64,000 nt of DNA from Paenibacillus sp. RC334. GTDB lineage: Bacteria > Bacillota > Bacilli > Paenibacillales > Paenibacillaceae. Shown here piece by piece: positions 9,024 to 18,400 of this stretch (position 1 is the stretch's first letter; every line of letters begins with the position of its first letter). The stretch is from positions 2,294,001-2,358,000 of the forward strand of contig NZ_CP125370.1 of assembly GCF_030034735.1 (NCBI RefSeq), in the 5' to 3' direction. The notes under the pieces are model-generated. The model worked only from the letters and a program-made list of their open reading frames with translations. It was not told the origin of the DNA and did not search any database. The position numbers and the translations under genes are program-made.

Positions 9024-11573
9024 ATGAAAAGGCGGGTTGCAGCAAATGGAATCAAGAGAGGTTTTTTAATAACGTTAGCATTATTACTAATGATTGCAGG
9101 GTCTTCATTGGGAATGAGTGATGCTTCCGCTGCACTATCTGAGCAGAAGGATAAGCAGGATGCGCCCGCTTTTTCCGAGGTATCCGTTCATGATCCCTCC
9201 ATCGTCAAAGACGGCGATACTTATTATGTGTTTGGTTCACATATTTCAGCGGCGAAGAGCAAGGATCTTAAAAACTGGACTTCTTTTGCAAACGGTTACA
9301 CAACTCCGGGAAACACGCTTTTTGGGGATTTATCGAAGAATCTCGCAGGTTCCTTTGCTTGGGCAGGGGAAAATGATTCGGACAGCAAGGGAGGATTCTC
9401 GGTCTGGGCGCCGGATGTATTTTGGAATGAGCATTATGTCAATGACGATGGGACAAAAGGGGCCTATATGATTTATTATAGTGCGTCTTCTACCTACATT
9501 CGTTCCGCGATCGGTGTTGCTGTTGCACCCCAAATCGAAGGTCCTTATCAATATGTGGATACGATTGTGTATTCCGGCTTTACGAAAGAGACTGCCTACG
9601 ACAAGGACAGCAAAGTGGATAAAAAATGGACCAACACGCCAATCCAACAGTTGGTTGATCAAGGCAAACTGCAAGGTCCAAGAGCGGGATGGTTCAACGC
9701 AGATGGTTCTTACGCAAATAAAATGTTTCCGAATGCGATTGATCCAGCTATCTTTTATGATACAGAAGGGCGTTTATGGATGACATATGGATCATGGTCT
9801 GGGGGGATTTTTTTACTAGAGCTGGATAAAGCAACAGGAAAGCCTATCTATCCAGGTCGAGATGGAACGACGAAAGATGGTCGGCTGATTGATCGTTATT
9901 TTGGCACCAGAATTGCTGGCGGATATGGGGAATCAGGAGAGGGCCCTTACATTGAATACAATAAAGAGACAGGCTACTACTATTTATTTGTAACCTATGG
10001 CGGACTTGCCTCGGACGGTGGATATAACATGAGGTTATTCCGTTCCAAAAATCCGGCAGGACCTTATAAGGATGCCAAGGGGCAGAACGCCGTTTTACCT
10101 GTCAACACCAAGAATGCGGCTTTTGGCAACAAGCTGATAGGTAACTTTTTGTTCAACAGTAAAATTGGTGATCCAGGCGAAGGAATTGGCTATGGCTACG
10201 TATCCTCTGGCCACAACTCTGCTTATACCGATCCTGATAACGGGCAAATGTTTGTTGTCTTTCATACCCGCTTTCCTCAGCAGGGAGAGAAGCATGAATT
10301 GCGCATACACCAGATGTTCATGAACCAGGAAGGCTGGCCTGTAGTAGCTCCTTACCGTTATGGTGGTGAGACTCTTACAGAACTGGATGAGGATCAAGTC
10401 GTTGGAGATTATCAGTATACCAATCATGGCAGTGATACGTCGGCGGCGATCAAGCAAGCGCAGTTTATTCAGCTAAAAGCAGATCACACCGTCACAGGTG
10501 AGCTACAAGGAACGTGGCGTAAGGTGGGAGACGCGAGTGTTCAACTGACGCTGGAAGGCACCGTATATGACGGAGTTTTCATTAGACAATGGGATGACTA
10601 TACCAAGCAATATGTAATGACATTTACGGTTGTATCCAAAACAGGGGAAATGGCCTGGGGGAGTCAGTTCGCTCCTTCCACGGATGCAACAGTGGTTGAA
10701 AGTGTATATGGCGATTTGGACCTTGGTGATACAAGTCGGTTAGTAGCCAATGTATCCCTTCCAAAGCAAGGAAGTCGGCAAACCTCGATTACTTGGAAAA
10801 GTTCAGGCCCGAGCGTCATTTCTGCGACAGGTGAGGTTAAACGTCCTGAAATCGGAGAAAAGGCTGTATCAGCCACTCTGACCGCCACGATTTCCAAAGG
10901 GGAGAGCAGTAAGAACAAAACCTTTCAAATCACAGTATCTCCTTATGAGATGGCAACGCTGACCGCACAATATAAATTTGAAAATAATCTTGAGGACAGT
11001 GAAGCTGCTTTTGCGAATGGTGAGGTCATCGGTGACCGGATTGATCGTGAAGGAGGAACTGTCACCTACACGGAGGGTACAAGTGGTCAAGCGGTCCTGT
11101 TGGATGGAAAATCTGGAATTAAGCTGCCCCAAGGGATTATATCCAGTTCTGCATATTCCGTGTCCCTGTGGGTTCATCCGAGTGAGCTGACGCTGTATAC
11201 CCCCACTTTTTTCGGAGCTATGGATAGTAATCACTGGATTAGCTTGCTGCCCAAAGGTCCCGAGGGAGACAACACGATGCTTTGGTCCGGTAGCTCATCT
11301 TGGTATAACGGTAGCACCGGTATGAAAATCAAAACTAATGAGTGGACACATCTCGCCTTCACTGTAGACAAAGGAGTGTTATCCGTGTACGTGAACGGCA
11401 AACCTCAGTTTACAGGCGCAGGACTTCCAGACGTATTTACATCCAAAGCAGGAACGTTCAGCTTGGGTGTTAACTGGTGGGACCCTGCCTTTAAAGGCGC
11501 TATTGATGAGTTAAGTATATTCGCAGGGGCGCTTCCTCCATCTCAGGTGGCAGGACTGGCCAAGGTGAAATGA
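9024..11573 (+). CDS. Secreted GH43 endo-arabinanase with C-terminal LamG-like domain
   Basis: The protein of about 849 residues starts with a basic, hydrophobic signal peptide ending near ASA. The GH43 five-bladed propeller follows, with the expected acids in VHDPSIVKDGD, IDPAIFYD and GESGEGPYIEYN. The arrangement resembles extracellular arabinan endo-1,5-alpha-L-arabinanases such as Bacillus subtilis Abn2. A beta domain, an atrophied Ig-like module and a C-terminal concanavalin-like LamG module follow and may bind polysaccharide. I prefer ATG 9024 over ATG 9018 because GAGAGGGG lies 9 bases upstream. The gene sits between two CRISPR arrays and has its own terminator, so it looks like cargo rather than part of the defence system. 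Confidence 0.85.
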   Translation: MKRRVAANGIKRGFLITLALLLMIAGSSLGMSDASAALSEQKDKQDAPAFSEVSVHDPSIVKDGDTYYVFGSHISAAKSKDLKNWTSFANGYTTPGNTLFGDLSKNLAGSFAWAGENDSDSKGGFSVWAPDVFWNEHYVNDDGTKGAYMIYYSASSTYIRSAIGVAVAPQIEGPYQYVDTIVYSGFTKETAYDKDSKVDKKWTNTPIQQLVDQGKLQGPRAGWFNADGSYANKMFPNAIDPAIFYDTEGRLWMTYGSWSGGIFLLELDKATGKPIYPGRDGTTKDGRLIDRYFGTRIAGGYGESGEGPYIEYNKETGYYYLFVTYGGLASDGGYNMRLFRSKNPAGPYKDAKGQNAVLPVNTKNAAFGNKLIGNFLFNSKIGDPGEGIGYGYVSSGHNSAYTDPDNGQMFVVFHTRFPQQGEKHELRIHQMFMNQEGWPVVAPYRYGGETLTELDEDQVVGDYQYTNHGSDTSAAIKQAQFIQLKADHTVTGELQGTWRKVGDASVQLTLEGTVYDGVFIRQWDDYTKQYVMTFTVVSKTGEMAWGSQFAPSTDATVVESVYGDLDLGDTSRLVANVSLPKQGSRQTSITWKSSGPSVISATGEVKRPEIGEKAVSATLTATISKGESSKNKTFQITVSPYEMATLTAQYKFENNLEDSEAAFANGEVIGDRIDREGGTVTYTEGTSGQAVLLDGKSGIKLPQGIISSSAYSVSLWVHPSELTLYTPTFFGAMDSNHWISLLPKGPEGDNTMLWSGSSSWYNGSTGMKIKTNEWTHLAFTVDKGVLSVYVNGKPQFTGAGLPDVFTSKAGTFSLGVNWWDPAFKGAIDELSIFAGALPPSQVAGLAKVK

Positions 11574-11600
11574 ACCTAGACTGATAGATATGAGAGGTTG

Positions 11601-11648
11601 AGAAGAAGCATCTCCAGTGAGAGATTACTGTGTATGCTTCTTCTTTTT
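11601..11648 (+). terminator. Rho-independent terminator after the arabinanase gene
   Basis: AGAAGAAGCAT (11601-11611) pairs with ATGCTTCTTCT (11634-11644), followed by a T-run. It separates the arabinanase transcript from the leader of array 2. Confidence 0.8.
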
Positions 11649-11661
11649 GTGTAGCATACTC

Positions 11662-11842
11662 AGTGCGAATGTGAAGCTCACATGAATTCCCCGGGTCCTT
11701 CGCACCTCAGATTTTGTCGAAATTCTGTCGAATGTGAATGATTTGTGAATGCATCATAAAGGGAACATGCTTTTTTTGATGCCTTATGGTCAAAATTACG
11801 CTAAAATGAATTGAAACGGGTTTGTTTTGACCCTTTTTCGCT
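11662..11842 (+). promoter_or_regulatory. Leader of CRISPR array 2 with conserved hairpin
   Basis: AGTGCGAA begins the hairpin at 11662 and TTCGCACC closes it at 11706; the inner GTGAAGCTCAC is identical to the other leaders. The hairpin ends 136 bases before the first repeat. Most of the intervening sequence differs from leaders 1 and 3, but TTTGTCGAAA at its start, a T-run in the middle and TTTTTCGCT at its end are kept. Confidence 0.75.
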
Positions 11843-12958
11843 GTCGCACTCCATATGAGTGCGTGGATTGAAATCCTACTAACCTCCCAAATTACCACCA
11901 CTGAGCACCGCGTCGCACTCCATATGAGTGCGTGGATTGAAATTTGCCCTGTGATGGAAAGCGATCTTTGAAATACTCCAGGTCGCACTCCATATGAGTG
12001 CGTGGATTGAAATACTGATATATCCCTCCCTGTACCCTGTATAGGCTTAAGTCGCACTCCATATGAGTGCGTGGATTGAAATCTTCTATGGCTGCAGGCT
12101 GCATGATAAGGTCCTTTTGTCGCACTCCATATGAGTGCGTGGATTGAAATTTCGCTAGTTCGGACGGGGAACAGATTTGGGATAAGTCGCACTCCATATG
12201 AGTGCGTGGATTGAAATCTTGTTCCGATCATGAGATTATTCTAACTTTTGGGTCGCACTCCATATGAGTGCGTGGATTGAAATTAAAAATAAATGATGAA
12301 GATAATAAAAGAGAAGAAGTCGCACTCCATATGAGTGCGTGGATTGAAATTTTGTCATGGATCATTCCATCTGCCCATACTGCTGTCGCACTCCATATGA
12401 GTGCGTGGATTGAAATTCTACGTCCCAAGATTCCTTGTGAATCGCCTGTACCGTCGCACTCCATATGAGTGCGTGGATTGAAATCCTATACCAAAGGAGA
12501 GATACAATGAGAGTCATTTATAGTCCCACTCCATATGAGTGCGTGGATTGAAATCGAACTTAATTTGTACTGAGGGGGTGCGACATGATCGTCGCACTCC
12601 ATATGAGTGCGTGGATTGAAATTTTAGAGTTGTAGTATGTGTTCAGGAGGTGACCATGGTCGCACTCCATATGAGTGCGTGGATTGAAATTTTCGTCATG
12701 GCAGTATCATCCCCCTCACGTCCGACGTCGCACTCCATATGAGTGCGTGGATTGAAATGTTCGCCGTTAAGCAGCTCGCGTACATATCTGCGGTCGCACT
12801 CCATATGAGTGCGTGGATTGAAATGGCTTGCTGCGGATCTGGCTGTTGGATAGCCGTGTCGCACTCCATATGAGTGCGTGGATTGAAATTCCGCTCGACT
12901 AATGTCAGCAGAGATAATTAATAAAGTCGCACTCCATATGAGTTGCGTAGATTGAAAT
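11843..12958 (+). CRISPR. CRISPR array 2, 32-base repeats, 17 repeats and 16 spacers
   Basis: Repeats start at 11843, 11912, 11982, 12051, 12119, 12186, 12252, 12319, 12385, 12453, 12523, 12591, 12659, 12727, 12793, 12858 and 12926. The stem arms CGCACTC and GAGTGCG and the tail TGGATTGAAAT are the same as in array 1, but the loop is CATAT. The repeat at 12523 has GTCCCAC in place of GTCGCAC. The last one has an inserted T and a G-to-A change (GAGTTGCGTAG), marking the trailer end. No cas gene touches its leader, and the III-D operon starts about 580 bases after it. Confidence 0.98.
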
Positions 12959-13536
12959 TACTGTCAGTTCAGCATTGGTATAATCAGTGTAGTGTCTCAA
13001 GTATTGACATGAACATATCGTGTGGTACCTTACGCTATTTCACAGGCTGTCGATTGTGGAACCAATTTTTTCATAATAAACATAGTGATTTATCTTGCCA
13101 CGATGAAGTCCAAGCATTAGTAGAGAAATTATAAGAATTATATGAAGAGCTCATTCGAGACTGTACGAAAATACGGTTGGAATGGGCTTTTTATGATTGA
13201 TGAAAATCTAGTAAATATGAAAATGTAGAATTACGAAGAATAATATGTCTATTATTGTCTTTTGAAGGTATAATATTTCATATTACTGGTACTTTAGGCT
13301 TGTATATTCATCTAATAGGATTTGTATGGAACTAGGTTTGAAGTCGTATTTCTTAGTGGGATATTATTTGTTGAAGAAGCAAGGGTAGGAGAACAAATCT
13401 ACTAAGTCTATGAGCCAGCTCCTAATGCTGCTTAATAATCCCATGTTATTCTCTCACTATGCTTATGCAGAGGCATTTCAAGGGATCAAAAGGGTACGAA
13501 GAATTTCTCTGAAAAAAATACAGTTGGGAGATCAAC
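12959..13536. other. Intergenic stretch with a decayed reading frame
   Basis: There is no intact gene between array 2 and cas6. A frame running from about 12960 to 13134 (segments YFTGCRLWNQFF and HDEVQALVEKL) continues after a single stop as ELYEELIRDC and EWAFYD to about 13197, so it may be the end of an inactivated gene. I do not recognise its family. The rest is AT-rich and presumably holds the promoter of the III-D operon, which I could not define. Confidence 0.35.
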
Positions 13537-14439
13537 ATGTTTGAACACATCAATACTTTAACACTTCGAGTGGTTTTTACCGCTGAGGGCAAAGGAGAAT
13601 TACCTCTCTACCTGGGTTCTACGTTACGTGGGATTATGGGTCATTGTATCCGGGAATTTGTGTGCACGCGACCTAATGTACAATGTCATAAATGTGAACT
13701 GTCGCCAGACTGTGCTTATGCTAAAAACTTTTGTTCACCAGGAAATGAAGCAGGTGCTGTAAATCCTTATGTGATTCACTCACTTACCAGAGACAAGCTA
13801 CGATGGGAACCACAGGATGAGTGCCAATTCGATATCACGCTAATTGGTGATGCAACGGAACATGCAGGTCTTTTTATTGATGCACTACTAGAAATGGAAA
13901 ATAAAGGTTGGGGATCGGCTAGACTACCCTTTCGACTTCAGCAGATCATAGACCCTGAACGTCAGGCTCTGATTTGGAGTTCAAGTAAATTATGGATGAG
14001 GAATTGTCTACCACGTCCACTAAGTTGTGAGCAACGTCGTGCTCATACTGCCGTCGTCCGCTTTGATAGCCCGGTTCGCATATTGGTAAGTAAGCAATTG
14101 CGCAGGCAATTAACTTTTGCGGAGATGATTCATTCTCTTACGCGGAGGATTGCGTTGCTTTCGCACGCCTATACAGGTCACATCCTGCAATGGGATGAGC
14201 AGGCGATGTTGAATGAAGCGAACAAAATTAGAACCGTTGCAGCAGATTGGAAACAGGTGGATTTTGAACGTTATTCTATGACCAGAGGGGGAAAACTGCC
14301 TCTTCCAGCCATCAAAGGCTGGGCGCAGTACGAGGGGGATTTAACACCTTTTACACCAATTCTTAAAGCTGGCGAACAACTTCATATTGGGAAAAACGCC
14401 ACGATTGGATTCGGGCACTATCAGGTGAATTATAATTAG
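13537..14439 (+). CDS. cas6: Cas6 family crRNA-processing endoribonuclease of the III-D operon
   Basis: The 300-residue protein has the N-terminal LPLYLGSTLRGIMGH segment, a cysteine cluster (C..C..C....C, near residues 48-66) and a C-terminal glycine-rich AQYEGDLTPF...IGKNATIGFGHYQV segment. These are typical of the RAMP endonucleases called Cas6 that accompany type III-D. A start at ATG 13537 is supported by GGGAG. It is the first gene of a same-strand block with short gaps. Cutting the local repeats in the usual type III way would give the handle ATTGAAAT, which all three arrays can provide. This would make crRNA usable by the III-D complex independently of Cas5c. Confidence 0.85.
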   Translation: MFEHINTLTLRVVFTAEGKGELPLYLGSTLRGIMGHCIREFVCTRPNVQCHKCELSPDCAYAKNFCSPGNEAGAVNPYVIHSLTRDKLRWEPQDECQFDITLIGDATEHAGLFIDALLEMENKGWGSARLPFRLQQIIDPERQALIWSSSKLWMRNCLPRPLSCEQRRAHTAVVRFDSPVRILVSKQLRRQLTFAEMIHSLTRRIALLSHAYTGHILQWDEQAMLNEANKIRTVAADWKQVDFERYSMTRGGKLPLPAIKGWAQYEGDLTPFTPILKAGEQLHIGKNATIGFGHYQVNYN

Positions 14440-14456
14440 GAAGAGGGAAGCTGAAA

Positions 14457-15437
14457 ATGAGTAAGCTAACACAAACAACAGATCAAAAAGATTCAACTGA
14501 ATCGCATGTATCACCTGTAGAAACAATTCAAGCTATTACAGAAAATTATACTGATCAGGAGGCAGCGATTGTTAGACAATTAAAGCTCAAAATCCCTAAT
14601 CATAATCTAACCACTGGGACTACTCGTGAACTAGTATGGGGCGAATTGTTTAGATCTATGATCCCCAAAAAGTTTTGTATTGACCAGGGTGTGTTTATTA
14701 TTGATTCATTTGGCAACATTTCGGCGGAAGTAGATTTAGCTATTTTTGATGAACAGTACACCCCGTATATTTTTTGTTTTGGAAATATAAAGTTTATCCC
14801 TATTGAGGCAGTTGCGGTAGCAATTCAATGTAAGAGTAAATCTACTAGCAATGCTAGTGACTGGGCAGGGACGATAAAGCCACTGAAAACATCCCTTGAC
14901 TCTGTCTATCGCATAATCGGTGGCTTGTGTGACAATGGACTGGAGCAATCAACACCACCTAAGGGGCAGACCTCGACACGCCCAATCCTGATTCTCTGTA
15001 CATCTGTAGAAGGTGCAAATATTACTAAAGCTACTTATGAGAAATTTGACATCGTGTTAAATGTGGGTGAGAAGAATGCCCTACAAAAAACAATAAAAAA
15101 CGAAGATAAAGACTACAGCGAGTGGTATAAAGATTTGAATCATTACGGTCTTGATCGCTATGGGGAAGTGGATGAGGAAAAATATAAAAAACTTGTGAAT
15201 GAGAACGCGATCAAGCCGATGGGCAAGAAATTATCCTCATTAAAAGTGAGTGACACTGATGAAAAAGTAGAAAACGTTCTTCTGTCTCTAACCTTCCAGC
15301 TGAACCAACTACTTATGTTGATCAACAATCCCATCCCGTTTCCACATCAAGCTTATGCGACAATGTTCAACGAAAACTATGCCAAGTACAAAAAAATAGT
15401 ACAGGAAAAAGAACAAAAGAAGGAACAAAAAAAATAA
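14457..15437 (+). CDS. Putative PD-(D/E)XK nuclease, DUF6602 type, in the III-D operon
   Basis: This 326-residue protein has a fold signature that resembles DUF6602 as I know it: TTGTTRELVWGELFRSMIP (residues 52-70) with candidate Glu58/Glu63, then EVDLAIFD (Asp93), then IPIEAVAVAIQCKSK (Gln124-x-Lys126). That order fits the PD-(D/E)XK nuclease core with a Q-x-K variant of the last motif. The C-terminal half is helical and ends in a charged EKEQKKEQKK tail. The first ~30 residues look disordered. It sits 17 bases after cas6 and 21 bases before the cas10 fusion, so it is very likely part of the operon. I see no CARF domain, so a link to cyclic oligoadenylate is not shown. Its role is unknown. 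Confidence 0.65.
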   Translation: MSKLTQTTDQKDSTESHVSPVETIQAITENYTDQEAAIVRQLKLKIPNHNLTTGTTRELVWGELFRSMIPKKFCIDQGVFIIDSFGNISAEVDLAIFDEQYTPYIFCFGNIKFIPIEAVAVAIQCKSKSTSNASDWAGTIKPLKTSLDSVYRIIGGLCDNGLEQSTPPKGQTSTRPILILCTSVEGANITKATYEKFDIVLNVGEKNALQKTIKNEDKDYSEWYKDLNHYGLDRYGEVDEEKYKKLVNENAIKPMGKKLSSLKVSDTDEKVENVLLSLTFQLNQLLMLINNPIPFPHQAYATMFNENYAKYKKIVQEKEQKKEQKK

Positions 15438-15458
15438 AGAAAAGGGTGAAACGAAACG

Positions 15459-18400
15459 ATGACAGCCTCCACACAAGGACTGCTTGCGATCTATGACATC
15501 AGTGGTATTCAGGAATATATTTTTGCCTCCAATCGACTGCGCGAGAATGTTGGGGCATCTCGTATTGTAGGGGAAATCCTGAAAAATGACTTGCCGGAAG
15601 TCATGCAAACTGTTGCTGACCAAACCCAAGCCCAAGTGAAACTCGAATGGTATCAGAGGGTAGGAGAAAGTAAACGAGAAGCCGAGGAATCTTTTGATAT
15701 TGCACATAAGGATTCTATATTAGCGGCTGAAATTGTATATATCGGTGGGGGGAGTGCCATTGTTGCATACAGAGATCGGAATTACTTTCAACAGGTGAAT
15801 ATTGAGTTTGCGAAGCGGATCATTGAGACAACATACACACTTTCCATGGCAGTGGCGCATATCGAGACTAACTTTGGTAAATCTGATCAGTTCGGTACTG
15901 ACCGAATGCGACTGGAGGGGGAGTTGGAGCGGGTTAAAGCGGGTATGCTGCGTCAACGTCCGGCGGGTGCTTTTCCCATATCCGAGCAAGAGAGCTTTGG
16001 CGGATTACCGGTCACCTCTCATGACAGGAAGAGCGGAGAAGGGATTTCGACAGTCCAGACTCTAAAACGTCAGGCGGCGGATGATGAACGTCTAAAAGTG
16101 GGTGATGCTAGCAGCCACTTCAATGAAATATTCCCTTTGCCTAAAGAATTGAAGGGTTTGAAGTGGGGTTTTGAAATGAAAGATATGGTTCGCTCAACTG
16201 GAGAGGATGGTTATGTAGCCGTTGTACATATTGATGGTAATGGGATGGGGCAGCAGCTTAAGAATAAGATGGAAGTATTGCAAAATGATAATGTTTCGTA
16301 TGCACAAGCTGTTGTAGAAATGAGGAAACTTTCGTTGGAGATATCCGAGGGGTACCGTGAGAATTTCTACCGAGTCATCAAACATATTGCATGTGTTGAT
16401 TCAATCTTAAAGGAAAATATGTTACCCATTCGACCCTTGATTATGGATGGTGACGATTTAACATTTATTTGCCGAGCTGATTTGGCGGTTCCGATGGCGG
16501 CGGCGTTTCTACAGGATTTGGAATCAACGAAGCTTAAGTTGGATAAACAAGATAAACGCATTTCGTTGTCTGCCTGTGCTGGAATTGCGATAGTACATAG
16601 TCACTTTCCGTTCAGCATTGCCTATGATATTGCCGAAGAATGCTGTAAAGAAGCAAAAAAGAAGAGACACAAAGAGAAGGACTGTCACCGGGAAAGTGAT
16701 AGCTATTTGGACTTTCATTTGGTTCGGGGAAGCTATGTACAACAGTTGAAGGACATTCGTAACAATCTCACCTTTAAAAAAGATGAACAGTACGGTCGCC
16801 CGTATCTCGTGTCGGCTCCAAAATTATCAACAGATCCAATGGCAGCCGATTCATTTAACTTGCTGCATACATGCTTGGAACATATTCAGGGGCATAGCGA
16901 TCAGGAGAGTACTTGGCCGAGTACGTGGTTGAACAGACTCTATCGTGAGTATCTTGCTAATGGGGAGAAACTGGATATTTTAATCGACGAATTGCGTTCT
17001 CGAAACCTGCATCTTAAGCAGCTTTATCAAACTAAGGAGCAAAATAATGTTGGGCAATTGGACTATGCTGAAGAGAAACTGTCTGACCACCCACATGCGA
17101 CTATTTTTGATGCACTTGAGTTGATAGATTTGTATAAGTCAGCGGTGTTTAGTTTGGACGGAGCGGGGGGAGACTCAATGATACAAGCATGGTTAGAAAT
17201 TACACTTCATAGTGAATTATGTGCGGCTACAGGTGATAGTATCGCTGGGATGGTGGATACAGATATAGCGACTGAAGCGGGATTGCCTATCATTCCATCC
17301 AAGCGAATTAAAGGCTGTCTACGCGCCGTTGGGCAGAATTTGCTCGATTGGGGGATAGCTGGTTCTTCTGAGATGAACGCTCTTTTTGGAACAATTGGGC
17401 AACAGCATGGTGGATTACTACAAGTTCATGACGCTCATCTCTACGAAATCCCCGACAAAGATTCAGGAGGTGACGTCGTCCGAATTGAAGATTATGACCG
17501 ATTTTTAAGTCAGGCTCAAAGTAAGTCCCAACAGGAACAGCAGAATATTCTCAATGAACTAACGGAATTACGTACTCGCACTGCAATGGACCCGATTAGC
17601 GGAACAGCACAACCCCATTCATTACGTACAATACGTGTGTTGCATAAGGGGATAGTGCTCAGAAGTCAAGTTATCATTCAAGAAAGTCTTGGTAACGGTA
17701 AAGAGAGCGACAAGAAAAATCGGTCGAATAAAACTAAAAACTATGTAAAATTACTAACAGATTGTGTCAATGGCTTACGTGGAATAGGGCTAGGGAATAC
17801 AAGAGGGCTAGGTGAGGTCAGTTGTCAGCTAATCTGGATCAATGAATCACATGATGAGATGCAACAAGAACAGCAAATAACACCCATTCTTTCCGGTCCT
17901 CCAGAGAAAATCACGGAACTGCCGTATACATTGCACCTGGACCAGCCGGTATTAATCCCTGGTCAAGGCGGGCTATATTACAGTAGTGCGAATTGCATTC
18001 CAGGCTCGGCTATGTTGGGGGCACTGGCAGGGATGTATATAAACCAGCAGGGGCTGGGTGGAAAAGCCCATACGAATGAAGATTTTGCTCGAATCTTTCT
18101 GAATGGAGGCGTGCAGTTCGGATATGCTTTTCCAACCGTAGCTGACAGAGTATTCATTCCTTGTCCAGTTAGCTGGCAAGGTGTTAAAAACGAAGAAGCA
18201 GCTTACGATAAGGCAAATATAGCGAACTGGAACTCTAGTAATGAAAATTTGAATAATATGGAGTTTAGAGGCATTAACTCCTATGTCTATCTGGATCAAC
18301 TTTCAACAGAAGGAAGTTCAGAAACTACACAACTACTGAAATACGAGCCGGAAAAAGAAGTGCGTATGCATCATGCACGACCACTTGATCGGTCATATGG

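Noticed and set aside
11707..12864. Long minus-strand frames in array 2 with repeated STHSYGVR or NPRTHMECD peptides
   Set aside because: Again only the repeat read in reverse; the true feature is the CRISPR array.
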